From IMG/VR virus record IMGVR_UViG_3300044712_000810, positions 1 through 64,000 of that record: a stretch of DNA of 64,000 nucleotides, one strand, 5' to 3'. Source of the DNA: a virus. The notes beneath the pieces are model-generated. The model was not told the DNA's origin. It ran no database searches and saw only the letters and a list, made by a program, of their open reading frames with translations. Below are positions 1-9,366 of this stretch, one piece after another. The position numbers and the translations under genes were made by a program. How positions within the stretch are numbered: position 1 is the stretch's first letter; each line of letters begins with the position of its first letter.

Positions 1-459
1 GTAAAAGATCAAAGTGCTAGTCCAACTTTAGCATCAAATATGGTAACAATTTATACTGACGGCGGTGCTAGAGGAAATCCAGGTCCTGGAGGATGTGGTG
101 CTGTTATTAAAGATGGTTCCGGTAAGACTATAAAAGAAATTAGTGAGTTTCTTGGACACACCACAAATAATGTTGCCGAATATATGGGACTTGTTCGATC
201 TTTAGAGTTTATTATGCGTAATAAACCAGATAATGTAATTATTTACACTGACAGTAACCTTGTTGTAAATCAAATTCAAGGTAAGTTTAAAGTCAAAGAT
301 AGAAAAATTCAACCATTGCATAAATACTGCACCGATATGCTTAAGAAATTAAAATCATATCAAATCATGCATGTTAAACGCGAAAAGAATCGTGAAGCTG
401 ACGCACTCGCAAATAAAGCAATGGATGAAGGAATGTCGAGACTTGAAAAGAAGGAATAG
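1..459 (+). CDS. rnhA: Ribonuclease HI (5' end may lie outside the window)
   Basis: RNase HI cleaves the RNA strand of RNA-DNA hybrids, in a phage usually to remove primers. Counting from the ATG at 40 (139 aa), the four catalytic acids are visible: D7 in YTDGG, E47 in NVAEY, D71 in YTDS and D121 in READALAN. The length matches a free-standing RNase HI. However, the ATG at 40 has no ribosome binding site, and the frame is open from base 1 without a stop. The real start may therefore be upstream, or this may be the C-terminal domain of a longer protein. It is followed after 2 bases by a GTG-start membrane protein gene. Confidence 0.88.
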   Translation, partial: VKDQSASPTLASNMVTIYTDGGARGNPGPGGCGAVIKDGSGKTIKEISEFLGHTTNNVAEYMGLVRSLEFIMRNKPDNVIIYTDSNLVVNQIQGKFKVKDRKIQPLHKYCTDMLKKLKSYQIMHVKREKNREADALANKAMDEGMSRLEKKE

Positions 460-461
460 TT

Positions 462-779
462 GTGAATTATAAATTCTATGCAATAATTTCAGTTTGTATT
501 ATTTTTGAAATTATTGGAGACTACTTATTTAAGAAATGGACTATGACTAATAAAACGTGGGAACTTATTGTAGGAACAACAGGTTACATAATAAGTTCCC
601 TTTTATGGTTATATAGTCTAAAATATGAAGATTTATCGAAAGCATCTGTGATATTTATTGTATTGTCATTAGTTGCATTAACACTAATAGGCGTTTACTG
701 TTTCGATGAAACACTTACAACTCTTAACTGGATTGGCGTTGTTTTAGCAACAATTGCCATAATCTTGGTATCGGTATAA
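462..779 (+). CDS. Small multidrug resistance (SMR/EmrE)-like membrane protein
   Basis: A 105-residue, very hydrophobic protein with four evenly spaced predicted membrane helices (about 4-20, 31-52, 58-77 and 84-104). Length, helix count and the motif FEIIGDYLFKKW near the first helix resemble the SMR/EmrE-type drug/metabolite transporter fold. The glutamate in helix 1 (E16) is at about the position of the SMR proton-coupling glutamate. Substrate is unknown. The start is GTG with AAGGA upstream, directly after the RNase H stop codon, so the two genes are translationally coupled. A generic four-helix phage membrane protein is the alternative. Confidence 0.55.
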   Translation: MNYKFYAIISVCIIFEIIGDYLFKKWTMTNKTWELIVGTTGYIISSLLWLYSLKYEDLSKASVIFIVLSLVALTLIGVYCFDETLTTLNWIGVVLATIAIILVSV

Positions 780-781
780 AT

Positions 782-1285
782 ATGGCAGAAGGAAAAACAA
801 ATAAAAACAAAGCTAAAGGCAACGCATATGAAAGAAAGGTTGCCAAAGAATTATCTTTGTGGATATTCGACGATGAACATATGTTAAAACGTGAGCCTAG
901 TTCAGGAGCACAAAAACATAGTTTCACCGGCGATATATTCCCATATAAACAAATACCATGGAAAAGATGGCCAATACATATTGAGACAAAGTCGGGGTAT
1001 GAAGATAGTATCCCGACTTTTCATAATTATAAAAAAGTCGAAAGTTGGTTTAGAAAAGCTCTTGAAGAATCTAAACTTAGTGGTCAACACTGCATATTAT
1101 TAATTTGTCAATTCAAACATCGCAACGCAATTGTTATTTCAAACACTTATCTAACCAACTTATTATTTTCAGTATGTTTTCCAATTAAGGTAGATAACGA
1201 TATAATGGCCGTATACGTATATGATTATAAAGAACTATTAAAATTAAACTTCGAAGACACTTTAAAATTCGAAGATTTAATTTAG
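782..1285 (+). CDS. PD-(D/E)XK nuclease, Holliday-junction-resolvase-like
   Basis: A 167-residue protein with the residue order of Hjc-like/VRR-type PD-(D/E)XK nucleases: E17 in a conserved ERKVAKEL helix, a serine/glycine-rich stretch (REPSSGA), D51 in FTGDI, and E67-x-K69 in HIETKSGYE. These form a plausible metal-binding active site for resolving branched DNA during replication or packaging. It is the last small gene before RNA polymerase beta and probably in the same unit. No clear promoter separates it from upstream genes. Exact substrate (junction or other DNA) is inferred from the family pattern only. Confidence 0.6.
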   Translation: MAEGKTNKNKAKGNAYERKVAKELSLWIFDDEHMLKREPSSGAQKHSFTGDIFPYKQIPWKRWPIHIETKSGYEDSIPTFHNYKKVESWFRKALEESKLSGQHCILLICQFKHRNAIVISNTYLTNLLFSVCFPIKVDNDIMAVYVYDYKELLKLNFEDTLKFEDLI

Positions 1286-1294
1286 GAGAATATA

Positions 1295-4200
1295 ATGAAT
1301 TATTCAACAATAACACCAAATAGTGTTATACGAAATCAATTTAGAATAGACCAACCAGCAGTATTGGTCATGTTATCTGATAATGCTACTGCGCCAAATG
1401 TACTTAATAACATTCACACATCAGGACTATTACTTACAAACTGTGATGGACTAGTTATACCAAATAAAATGTTTACTATTGGACGTAAGAAATTCAATGG
1501 TAAAATACACTTACTTGATGTTAAGAAATCAATGCTACAACAGAGTACTGATTTGGCATCAATGAAAAAATTAAAGATATTAGCATCAGTACCAACAGAA
1601 AAGGTAAAAGGTAAAGTCGGTGAAGTTGAAAGTAATAAGTATTATATTTATGATGCTACTGTTATAAGTCAAGCATTTGTCGGATTACAAGAATCGTTTC
1701 CGGCGAAGATCTTATTGCATGTTCTTTTAAGTGAATTAACCAATATTTATAATGAAATTAAAAGAAGTAAACCATCATTACAAGTCGATCCTATTATATT
1801 CATCTCAAATCCACAAAGTCCACTCGCACAAATGTTAAGAAATATCAGAATGATGATTCAAGAAAAAGAATTATCTGAAATGACATTTTTTGATAATTAC
1901 TTTCTTGTTAATGTTGGAAATCAAACTACAATACCAATTTTCTTTAAAGATAAATCAGTAACACATATTAATACAAATATGTTAAATAAAGTATTTGACA
2001 TACTTGATGCACTTCCATCACCAATGGAAAATCAATCTCCAGTACAAGCAGATACTGAAAATCTTTCAATAAAAGATAAACCAGAACCTTCAACGTTCTT
2101 ACAAGGTATTGTAAAAGATATCGGACAAAAGAATTTAATTAAAACCGATATTATCGACGATGAACTCAAAGTTGAAATCGATAAACGTGAATTATCAAAA
2201 ATCTTTAAGAAATATAAAATCGAAAACCCAGATATTATTGCAAACGTTAAATCGGCTATTGATGCGTATGTACAAAATAAAGGTGAAAAACTCACACAAG
2301 ATGAAGCCGAAAGAACAGTTCTTAAAGCTATTAACTTTACAATTCACGGAACCGATGAAGTATCTGAGGAATATCTAGCCAGACCAAGATTACTATTTAA
2401 CAAACTCAATGAAATCAAAACATATCAAGTTCCACTTAAATTCCCAAACATGGCATCTTACACAGTGAATCCAGCAGATGTCATCGATATCAAACATACA
2501 TGTGGACAAAACAGACAACAATTTGAGTTTACTGAAACTATTCATGAAAACATTGCAAAACTATTTAGTTCTATCGAAAACGTATCATCAAATCCAATTA
2601 AAGTTGTTAAAATTGAACATGATGTGCGCGATAACGATCTTGATAGATATATTTTATACAAGATTACACTTCAAAATATGACTGGTGAAAACAAACAACC
2701 ATATTCGGTCGAACTCAAAGTTCCAGCACCAGTTAATGAACGTTACTTTAAGCTTCGCGGCAACCACTATATTATTTCAACACAACAATACTTCAGACCA
2801 ATTACTAAAACCGATAAAACTGAAGTTCGTATTCTTACAAACTATGCCATGATTCGTATCGGCATCAAGAATATGAAGTTTAACCCAAGTGATGTTAACG
2901 ATATTATTAACTATATGAAAATTAAGTATCCACGCTTAATGTCTGAAGTACAAGATAACTTTGTATCTTTTAAAGATAATTCAGCAGTATTCTTTGATGG
3001 TAACTTAGTTTATAAACAAGGTCCATTTGAAGTGTTTATTGATGAAGAAACAAACAGACTAAAAGATACAAATGGAAATGAAATCAAGAATGGTCGTTTC
3101 GAATATATTTATGAAATATTAGCACAAAAGATTTTAATGGCCGATCCTAACGATAAATTAACCAAAACAAAACTTAGTATCCCATACTTCCAGATTCACA
3201 TCATGGGTATTAAACTTCCATTAATATTATATCTTTGGTCACAAAAAGGTCTTCTTGGTGCTCTTAATGATTTTGGTGTTGATTATAAAATCGAAGACGA
3301 ACCAAGTGGCGGAGTATCTGTTGCCACTGCAAATAATAAGTTTTTAAATATCTCACCAAAGAATATTCGTGAAAAACTATTAGTCAATGGTATTATCGCA
3401 GCAAGAATTAAAGAAGTTATAAATGATTTAACAGATAAAGAAGCAATTTATAACCACTTAGCACAAAACTATGGTTCACGCGCAATTATCAACTTTAATC
3501 TTGCTACTGAAAACCTTATTGACCCAATTACAAAAGAATTGTTAGAATTCGAAAACTTGCCAACTAACGTTCCTGCGCTTATTACTGGTCGTGCACTCGA
3601 TATGCTTCTTAACCAAAAACAAGATAACCTTGCAGATCTTAAAATCTATCGTGCAAGAATGAGTGAGCTTATTCTTAATGCTACTTATAAACTGATTAAA
3701 CAGGCACATAACCACTACACAACTAAAATATCATACGGTGACGCCAAAGCTAAAATCGAATTCTTCGATCCTGATTATATTATTACTAACATTTTAAGTG
3801 ATATCGGTGTTCTAACAAACACGGAACCTGTTAACCCAATTGACGAAATCATGCTTGCGTCGAAAGTTATTAAAACTGGTAAAGGTGGCGTTCCTAACAG
3901 ACGTGCATTCAAACCAGAGCAAAGAAATATACATGAATCAATGTATGGAATCATTGGCGCAAACAGTACATCTGAAACAACTAACGTTGGTCTTGTTGGT
4001 CACCATACACTTACGCCAGTTATTACAAACAAGTTCGGTTCATATGGTGCAAAAGATATTACCAGTCTTTCTGGTTGGAATATCCTTGCTCTTGATGAAT
4101 TACTTACACCATTTCAAAACTCTGTTGACGCGGGCCGTATGGTAATGGCAAGAACACACGCATCACAAATCACACCAGTAAACAACGCTGAAGCACCGTT

Positions 4201-5923
4201 AGTAGGTACTGGAGCACAATTTATCGTTGGACAATTAGCTAGCCCAAGATTCGTACATAGAGCTAAACGTGATGGTGTTGTTACTGCAATTGAAAAAGAT
4301 CGTACAATGACTGTAAAATATTCTGACGGTTCAATTGAAAGTTTAGATATACTTCCAAGATTAAGTAGAACTCGTCGTGGTTCATTCATTAGTCTTGAAA
4401 TGATTCCAGTCGAAGTCGGCCAAAAGTTCTTAAAGAATCAAATCATTGCTAGAAGTAAGAGTTTTAGTGAAGATGGTATTTATTGTTCCGGTAAAAACGT
4501 CAGTATTGCTGTAATGAACTATATGGGTTATTCGCATGAAGACGCATATGTAGTTTCACAAGACTGGGCAAAAGAAACAACAACTGATGTTATTAAAGAA
4601 GTTAGTGTTATTATTCCACCAGAGACTAAAATTCTTAATATGGTTAGAGAAAATAAATCAGTAAGCAACGGTGAAACACTTGTAGAATTCGTATATGAAG
4701 AAGCACTTGAAAACTATCTTGAAATGAATAACATTGCTCTTAGCGAAGATGATGAAGAAATTTCAAACTACGCTAAAGGTGATCATACAATTAAAACCAT
4801 TGCACCTCAAGGTGAAATTGTTGATATTAAAATATTCATAAACAATAAAAATAGTGTTGATAAATCATTACTCGGATTCCATGATGACATGACAAAACGC
4901 GATAGAAAAACACTTGCAACACTTACTAAAAATAGATCAGAAAACAAAGATATTATTAGTGCATCAGATAACATGCGTTTGAGTTATTTCACCATTGGAA
5001 ATCATAAACATAAAGGCGCAGACTTCCTAGGTGCCAAGATTGTTTATTATGTAAAACAAACAAAGATCATGAGAGAAGGTGATAAAATCGCCAATAGATA
5101 TGGAGCTAAAGGTGTTATTAGTAAAATCTTAACACAAGCACCAAAAGGTGAATTTACACCACGTATTGACTGTTTCATTAGTCCTGCCGGTGTATTCTCA
5201 AGAAAGAACGTATCATTTATTAAAGAACTTTATATCGGTAAAATCTTTAAACACTTAAATGATAAAATTATCGAAATGGCTAATGATCAAACAGTTAAAA
5301 CAGAAACTATTATTAAAACGATTGTTGAAACATATAAAATAATTAGTACACAAAAAATGGTTGATGCGATTAAAAGTAATATAAATACATATAATAGTTT
5401 AAATACATTAAGAAATAATATTAAAAATGGTAAGTTTAAGTTATATTACTTAATTGAACCATTTGACAATATTGGATTTGGAAAGATTAAATTATGTGCG
5501 GAGTTTTTAAATATCCCATTAGATGAAAAAGTTTACATTCCAGAATTAGGGACATGGACTGACGTACCAGTTCCAGTTGGAGTAAGTTATTATCAAGCAC
5601 TCGAACACTATTCTGACGTATATAGTAACGTTCGTGGAAGTGAAAAATATCAAAGTCTAACAAGACAACCAACACACGGTAAAAGCCGTCAAGGTGGTCA
5701 AGCATTAGGTAACCTCGACGTTCAAGCATTACTTTCACTTGAAGCACAAAACATACTTGAAGAATTGCTTGGCCCAAGATCTGACCAACATATTCCAAAA
5801 CGTGCTATTTACAACAATATCATCGAATATGGTGAAACTCCAAATATGCCTCGCACTGGTTATGGTGGAACAAAGGACTTGTTCGATATTTATATGGTCG
5901 GACTTGGACTTGAAATGAAATAA
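1295..5923 (+). CDS. DNA-directed RNA polymerase beta subunit (phage multisubunit RNAP)
   Basis: A 1542-residue protein carrying beta-subunit landmarks in the correct order: FKLRGNHYIISTQ (about 482, like the fork-loop region FxIxGxExVIxxQ), RNIHESMYGIIG (about 877, counterpart of RDVHPTHYGRICPIE), PLVGTGAQF (about 968), MGYSHEDAYVVS (about 1078, counterpart of GYNFEDSI), GDKIANRYGAKGVISKI (about 1262, active-site lysines) and HGKSRQGGQALGNLDVQAL (about 1458, the C-terminal clamp contact). Many jumbo phages split beta over two genes; here it is one polypeptide. The first 300 or so residues have no recognisable beta motif. Strong ribosome binding site (AGGAGAATATA). No beta-prime gene is in the window. 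Confidence 0.9.
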   Translation: MNYSTITPNSVIRNQFRIDQPAVLVMLSDNATAPNVLNNIHTSGLLLTNCDGLVIPNKMFTIGRKKFNGKIHLLDVKKSMLQQSTDLASMKKLKILASVPTEKVKGKVGEVESNKYYIYDATVISQAFVGLQESFPAKILLHVLLSELTNIYNEIKRSKPSLQVDPIIFISNPQSPLAQMLRNIRMMIQEKELSEMTFFDNYFLVNVGNQTTIPIFFKDKSVTHINTNMLNKVFDILDALPSPMENQSPVQADTENLSIKDKPEPSTFLQGIVKDIGQKNLIKTDIIDDELKVEIDKRELSKIFKKYKIENPDIIANVKSAIDAYVQNKGEKLTQDEAERTVLKAINFTIHGTDEVSEEYLARPRLLFNKLNEIKTYQVPLKFPNMASYTVNPADVIDIKHTCGQNRQQFEFTETIHENIAKLFSSIENVSSNPIKVVKIEHDVRDNDLDRYILYKITLQNMTGENKQPYSVELKVPAPVNERYFKLRGNHYIISTQQYFRPITKTDKTEVRILTNYAMIRIGIKNMKFNPSDVNDIINYMKIKYPRLMSEVQDNFVSFKDNSAVFFDGNLVYKQGPFEVFIDEETNRLKDTNGNEIKNGRFEYIYEILAQKILMADPNDKLTKTKLSIPYFQIHIMGIKLPLILYLWSQKGLLGALNDFGVDYKIEDEPSGGVSVATANNKFLNISPKNIREKLLVNGIIAARIKEVINDLTDKEAIYNHLAQNYGSRAIINFNLATENLIDPITKELLEFENLPTNVPALITGRALDMLLNQKQDNLADLKIYRARMSELILNATYKLIKQAHNHYTTKISYGDAKAKIEFFDPDYIITNILSDIGVLTNTEPVNPIDEIMLASKVIKTGKGGVPNRRAFKPEQRNIHESMYGIIGANSTSETTNVGLVGHHTLTPVITNKFGSYGAKDITSLSGWNILALDELLTPFQNSVDAGRMVMARTHASQITPVNNAEAPLVGTGAQFIVGQLASPRFVHRAKRDGVVTAIEKDRTMTVKYSDGSIESLDILPRLSRTRRGSFISLEMIPVEVGQKFLKNQIIARSKSFSEDGIYCSGKNVSIAVMNYMGYSHEDAYVVSQDWAKETTTDVIKEVSVIIPPETKILNMVRENKSVSNGETLVEFVYEEALENYLEMNNIALSEDDEEISNYAKGDHTIKTIAPQGEIVDIKIFINNKNSVDKSLLGFHDDMTKRDRKTLATLTKNRSENKDIISASDNMRLSYFTIGNHKHKGADFLGAKIVYYVKQTKIMREGDKIANRYGAKGVISKILTQAPKGEFTPRIDCFISPAGVFSRKNVSFIKELYIGKIFKHLNDKIIEMANDQTVKTETIIKTIVETYKIISTQKMVDAIKSNINTYNSLNTLRNNIKNGKFKLYYLIEPFDNIGFGKIKLCAEFLNIPLDEKVYIPELGTWTDVPVPVGVSYYQALEHYSDVYSNVRGSEKYQSLTRQPTHGKSRQGGQALGNLDVQALLSLEAQNILEELLGPRSDQHIPKRAIYNNIIEYGETPNMPRTGYGGTKDLFDIYMVGLGLEMK

Positions 5924-5939
5924 TTTAATAATGTCTAAA

Positions 5940-5959
5940 TTAATATAAAAATATTAACA
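5940..5959 (+). promoter_or_regulatory. Putative promoter, type A box
   Basis: TTAATATAAAAATATTAACA preceded by ATGTCTAAA. The same TCTAA-N-TTATA-AAAATA-TTA pattern recurs at 21442, 27430 and 34475. It lies between the RNAP beta stop codon and the unit at 6.1 kb. Confidence 0.45.
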
Positions 5960-5996
5960 GTATAACTCCGAAGTCGGTACATTTACTTTAGCATAT

Positions 5997-6034
5997 TCAT
6001 AGGGCCTTTACCCCGAGGCCCTATGAAATTTTTT
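5997..6034 (+). terminator. Hairpin terminator between tandem promoter boxes
   Basis: An 11-bp stem TTCATAGGGCC/GGCCCTATGAA closed by a short loop and followed by TTTTTTAA. It sits between a type A box upstream and a type B box downstream. Confidence 0.7.
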
Positions 6035-6049
6035 AATAATCTAATTTTT

Positions 6050-6064
6050 CGTATAGAAATAATA
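6050..6064 (+). promoter_or_regulatory. Putative promoter, type B box
   Basis: CGTATAGAAATAATA, 49 bases before the start of the G+C-rich gene at 6113. One of about 16 copies of the consensus CATATAGAAATAnTA in the window, nearly all just upstream of a gene and after a terminator. Confidence 0.6.
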
Positions 6065-6112
6065 AGTGTGCCAAGACCTAATTACTTTACTCAAACCTTT
6101 GGAGGATCCATC

Positions 6113-6685
6113 ATGCAGAAGATCGTTGTTTTTCTTTGTCCCAACCAGGACCCGGACGGCAAGGTTCAGTTCAACATGAACGGCGAAGTCTTCACCCTCG
6201 CGCACACCACCGACGAAAAGGGCAAGGGCGTGAAGATCGAAAAGGATGACCAGGAAAAGACCTGGATCATCGACGCCATCCACAAGGCCGCGCGCGACCT
6301 GGTGAACGAACACACGGACAACAACGCGATTCCTCGCGTGAAGTTCCTCCCGAGCTTCGTGATCCGCAAGCGGAACCAGGAAACCGGGGAGACCCACGTT
6401 TCCATGACGTTCCATCACCGGATCGCTACCCGTTTCGAGGCGGACCTCGAATCCAAGACCCTGAACAAGATCGGCAACGTGCTGGTCAACCTCGAGGTCA
6501 TGGAAGGCAACATCGACAAGTGGGCATCCTGCGAGTACGGCAACCGTCCTCCCATGAAGACCTTCCGTCGCAACACCGGTGCCAAGGTCGCCAGCTCCGG
6601 CGGCGAAGCCACCACCAACATGGGCGACGAGATCGCCAAGGCATCCGCCAAGAAAGGCAAGAAGGCCTCCGGCGGAGACGCGTAA
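6113..6685 (+). CDS. G+C-rich abundant-type protein of unknown function
   Basis: A 190-residue protein of unrecognised family. The start is the ATG at 6113 preceded by GGAGGATCCATC; the frame is open further upstream, but that part is A+T-rich and overlaps the promoter box. The N-terminal two thirds look globular with mixed strands and helices. The tail (from about residue 155) is low-complexity Gly/Ala/Ser/Lys, ending in a Lys-rich stretch and GGDA. Codons are strongly G+C-ending, unlike the neighbours, and the gene stands alone between a type B promoter box and a strong terminator. This suggests high expression, for example of a DNA-binding or structural protein. Function is not inferred further. 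Confidence 0.8.
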   Translation: MQKIVVFLCPNQDPDGKVQFNMNGEVFTLAHTTDEKGKGVKIEKDDQEKTWIIDAIHKAARDLVNEHTDNNAIPRVKFLPSFVIRKRNQETGETHVSMTFHHRIATRFEADLESKTLNKIGNVLVNLEVMEGNIDKWASCEYGNRPPMKTFRRNTGAKVASSGGEATTNMGDEIAKASAKKGKKASGGDA

Positions 6686-6702
6686 ACAAACCTCTACAAG
6701 GT

Positions 6703-6735
6703 GGGGGGTTCCTTTGGGACCCCCTACCCGTTTTT
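6703..6735 (+). terminator. Rho-independent terminator
   Basis: Nine-bp stem GGGGGTTCC/GGGACCCCC with loop TTT, then TTTTT shortly after. Confidence 0.8.
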
Positions 6736-6757
6736 ATTATTACAGGAGTAAACATGA

Positions 6758-7126
6758 ATGTTAAGGTTTCCACTAAATTGCTGGATTACTTTTTTAACAG
6801 ATGGTAAATTTTTTATTGGTCGTATAATAAATGCTGGCGAAAAGTTTTTAACTATCGTCGATTTAGTCGAAAGAGTAATGACGCCAACAGGCGAGTATTT
6901 ATATACTGATAATATTCTCGGTGGAAAATGGTATTTCGACCGTAATAAAATAAGCTGTTTTAAACGTCTTGATGAAAAAAGTATGTTTGCTGAAGAAAAT
7001 GAATATAATGAAAACATGCAAAAAACATATAAAGATGCAATAGCAGAAAGTAGAAGATCCGAATTTAGAATAATAAAGAAGATAGAACCGGTATTTGATG
7101 AACAGGAGATCAATAATGGCAAATAA
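6758..7126 (+). CDS. Hypothetical protein, possible small beta-barrel fold
   Basis: A 122-residue protein. Residues 10-60 (LTDGKFFIGRIINAGEKFLTI and following) alternate strands and turns in a way that recalls Sm/SH3-like small barrels, but this is only a visual impression. The C-terminal third is charged and helical. AGGAG at 6744 serves either this ATG (6758) or an overlapping ATG at 6754 that opens a 17-codon ORF; the longer frame is taken as the gene. It overlaps the start of the next gene by 11 bases. Confidence 0.6.
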   Translation: MLRFPLNCWITFLTDGKFFIGRIINAGEKFLTIVDLVERVMTPTGEYLYTDNILGGKWYFDRNKISCFKRLDEKSMFAEENEYNENMQKTYKDAIAESRRSEFRIIKKIEPVFDEQEINNGK

Positions 7127-7556
7127 GATTGTTATTGGTGCTGAAGATGGAATTAATATTAAAGATAAAAGTAATATGAATCCAGAACCACCAAGAGAAA
7201 AAGTTGAATTATTACATGAAAAATTATTCAGTCAATATGGTATAGATCCTACAGAATTATATAAAGATGGAAGAAAATTAAAAAATATTCCAAAAGATTG
7301 GATTAGAGATATTATTATTGAGAATGCGAAATCTACTGGATTTGAAATAATGAATCAAACATTTGATCCAGAAACCAGAATGGTTTCATTCGGTATTGGC
7401 CGTTTGTGTGAAGAATTCTACACACAATTTAATGTAAACTTATTTGAAAGCGTAAATAAATCACTCGAAGCAAAAGGTGAAAATCCTTACGATTACATGC
7501 GTGTAATCGTAATGAACATTACTGTCGATGAAGGTTACGTTAATATTAGATATTAA
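7116..7556 (+). CDS. Hypothetical protein
   Basis: A 146-residue acidic protein of unknown family. The start at 7116 (MANKIVIGAE) is favoured because AGGAGATCAATA precedes it, whereas an upstream in-frame ATG at 7095 lies before the ribosome binding site. It overlaps the previous gene by 11 bases and is followed after 11 bases by the clamp-like gene, so it probably belongs to that replication unit. Only a mixed alpha/beta composition can be seen. Confidence 0.7.
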   Translation: MANKIVIGAEDGINIKDKSNMNPEPPREKVELLHEKLFSQYGIDPTELYKDGRKLKNIPKDWIRDIIIENAKSTGFEIMNQTFDPETRMVSFGIGRLCEEFYTQFNVNLFESVNKSLEAKGENPYDYMRVIVMNITVDEGYVNIRY

Positions 7557-7567
7557 GGAGCTTAATA

Positions 7568-8425
7568 ATGGGTCTGGAATTGGAAAATATTTTACAACAA
7601 GCGGAATCCGTACTTGAAGCAGAAACTCCAATCGAGTCGTCTGAATCACCTCTTGATTCAGTTGCTGAAAAACCAGCTACCGTAGATGGAATGGTTGCAA
7701 AAATCTCACCTGCAAACTGGGATATGTTCAGTAAAGTACTAGGATTTCTTGAAAAATCTTCTATTATAATTAAAGATAGTGCGATTTCACAAAATATTAA
7801 TGGATCAATTGTAGTTGCCGATATCAGTAAGATTTTTGGCGGCGAAAAGATTAATCTTGAAATTATGAATCCAAAGAAAACAATTAAGTTATTTAAACAA
7901 TTTAGAAATAACTCTGATGTTTATATTTATAAAGATGATGAAAACAGTAGATTTGTTGTAACTAATGGCGAAATTCGCCTATTCATGCCACAACAAGTTG
8001 AAGCAATTACTGAAAGTGCAAAACTTCCAGAAGATCTCGCAAAATCTACATTATTGTATTCATTTACTTTGGATAAAATTCAATCTAAAGCAGTTCAAGA
8101 AATTACAAGTGATTCAAATTATATTGAATATATTGTACAAGATGATAAAGTAAAAGCTTTACATATTCCAGAAACCGCTATTTATATATTTAATGAATTC
8201 TTAAGTGATCCGAAAACCGCAAAACTAGATGAAACAAATGCCGATAAACTTTTAAGATCCGACGTATTTCTTCCAGTAAAATCCGACGAATACAAGATTA
8301 ATATCGGACAACTTCCTGATAAAACATATTTCAGTTATGTCGAATGTAATATCGGATACGAAGGCGTTAATGTTTCAATCTATGAGGACTTAAAAGATGC
8401 AACCGGCGGAAACTTGTTCGGATAA
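7568..8425 (+). CDS. Probable DNA sliding clamp (PCNA/gp45-like)
   Basis: A 285-residue acidic protein. After an acidic, Pro/Ser-rich N-terminal 40 residues, it shows repeating strand-helix-strand segments and internal pseudo-repeats (for example GSIVVADISKIFGGEKINLEI and NSDVYIYKDDENSRFVVTNGEIRLFM) typical of processivity clamps. Size and the presence of a clamp loader at 18.3 kb and a family B polymerase in the window fit. No diagnostic motif exists for clamps, so the call is structural inference. It could also be another beta-rich replication or virion protein. Ribosome binding site AAGGAGCTTAATA. Confidence 0.4.
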   Translation: MGLELENILQQAESVLEAETPIESSESPLDSVAEKPATVDGMVAKISPANWDMFSKVLGFLEKSSIIIKDSAISQNINGSIVVADISKIFGGEKINLEIMNPKKTIKLFKQFRNNSDVYIYKDDENSRFVVTNGEIRLFMPQQVEAITESAKLPEDLAKSTLLYSFTLDKIQSKAVQEITSDSNYIEYIVQDDKVKALHIPETAIYIFNEFLSDPKTAKLDETNADKLLRSDVFLPVKSDEYKINIGQLPDKTYFSYVECNIGYEGVNVSIYEDLKDATGGNLFG

Positions 8426-8558
8426 AGATATTAAAATATCCAAACGCCAATTTATTAAAATATGGGATATAGCAACTGAAGCTGAAAACTATGATAAATC
8501 GGTTTTTAGATATATTAGAGATAAACTAGTCAATCAAGGACTTCTTGAAAAAGATTAA
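8397..8558 (+). CDS. Small hypothetical protein overlapping the clamp-like gene
   Basis: A 53-residue ORF (starting MQPAETCSDKDI, ending NQGLLEKD) that begins inside the last 29 bases of the upstream gene in another frame and is preceded by GAGGA at a good distance. The composition is protein-like: charged, with a predicted helix-turn-helix-sized segment KISKRQFIKIWDIATEAE followed by FRYIRDKLVNQGLL. It may be a small DNA-binding or accessory protein, but nothing identifies it. Confidence 0.55.
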   Translation: MQPAETCSDKDIKISKRQFIKIWDIATEAENYDKSVFRYIRDKLVNQGLLEKD

Positions 8559-8583
8559 TAATAATATTTATTAGGAGTAATAA

Positions 8584-9225
8584 ATGGATATTACAACATT
8601 AGATTCTGCGGAACATGCAGTTGTCCTACAAGACAATTATATGGACCGCGATTTACTTAACACTTTTGAAGACGCTTTAAAACAACAATACATTAATTTA
8701 GATAACCTTGGTATCGATCTACTTGAAAATTTCAATATTTCAAATACTGACTACAAAGTAGAAATATATCAAAACATGCTAGACTATGTGAATGAAAATT
8801 ATGCAGCTATTGTCGACTTCGACGCAGCTATGACATCAGTACAAAAATTATTTGAAGTTGGTGATTACGTTTACAAATTTATATGTGTTGATTGTTTCAA
8901 TACTGTACTCCCTAAATTTATATCTAGTATAGACTGCATTGATATTTCTACTTTTGATTCCATAATTAGAACCAAGTTTAACTACACTTATTCTACAGTT
9001 AAAGCATCTTTGCTAAAGTGTGTAAAGTCTTCTTCGGAGGAGTTAATTAAACTCCAAAAAATAGACCCCACTGTAGTAAACGATGCGAAATATTTGAGGC
9101 TGGTCAATAGATACAGCTATTACATAGAGTTAGTTGATTTCGGGGATACCGAAAGATTCTTAAATAATTACATAAGACCAGTTCTCTCAAAGAATTTCGC
9201 ACAAATTCTTTGGAGGACCATGTAA
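8584..9225 (+). CDS. Hypothetical protein
   Basis: A 213-residue, largely alpha-helical protein with a good ribosome binding site (AGGAGTAATAA). The middle holds three cysteines in hydrophobic context (YKFICVDCFNTV). No family is recognised. Its stop overlaps the ribosome binding site of the next small ORF. Confidence 0.7.
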   Translation: MDITTLDSAEHAVVLQDNYMDRDLLNTFEDALKQQYINLDNLGIDLLENFNISNTDYKVEIYQNMLDYVNENYAAIVDFDAAMTSVQKLFEVGDYVYKFICVDCFNTVLPKFISSIDCIDISTFDSIIRTKFNYTYSTVKASLLKCVKSSSEELIKLQKIDPTVVNDAKYLRLVNRYSYYIELVDFGDTERFLNNYIRPVLSKNFAQILWRTM

Positions 9226-9227
9226 GC

Positions 9228-9356
9228 ATGGAGACAATCCTATTTTGCGCATTAATCTTTTGTGTACTTAAATTAAGAGAAAATCATACAAGTAAAACTT
9301 ATAGTCAAGCTTCTAAATCATACAGGACATATTATAGAGACCAATTCACAAAATAA
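9228..9356 (+). CDS. Small hypothetical protein
   Basis: A 42-residue ORF with a hydrophobic N-terminus (METILFCALIFCVLKL) and a polar, Tyr/Ser-rich tail. GGAGGA lies upstream, inside the end of the preceding gene. It could be a short membrane-anchored peptide. Coding status rests on the ribosome binding site, position and lack of overlap. Confidence 0.45.
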   Translation: METILFCALIFCVLKLRENHTSKTYSQASKSYRTYYRDQFTK

Positions 9357-9366
9357 CGGAGACAAC

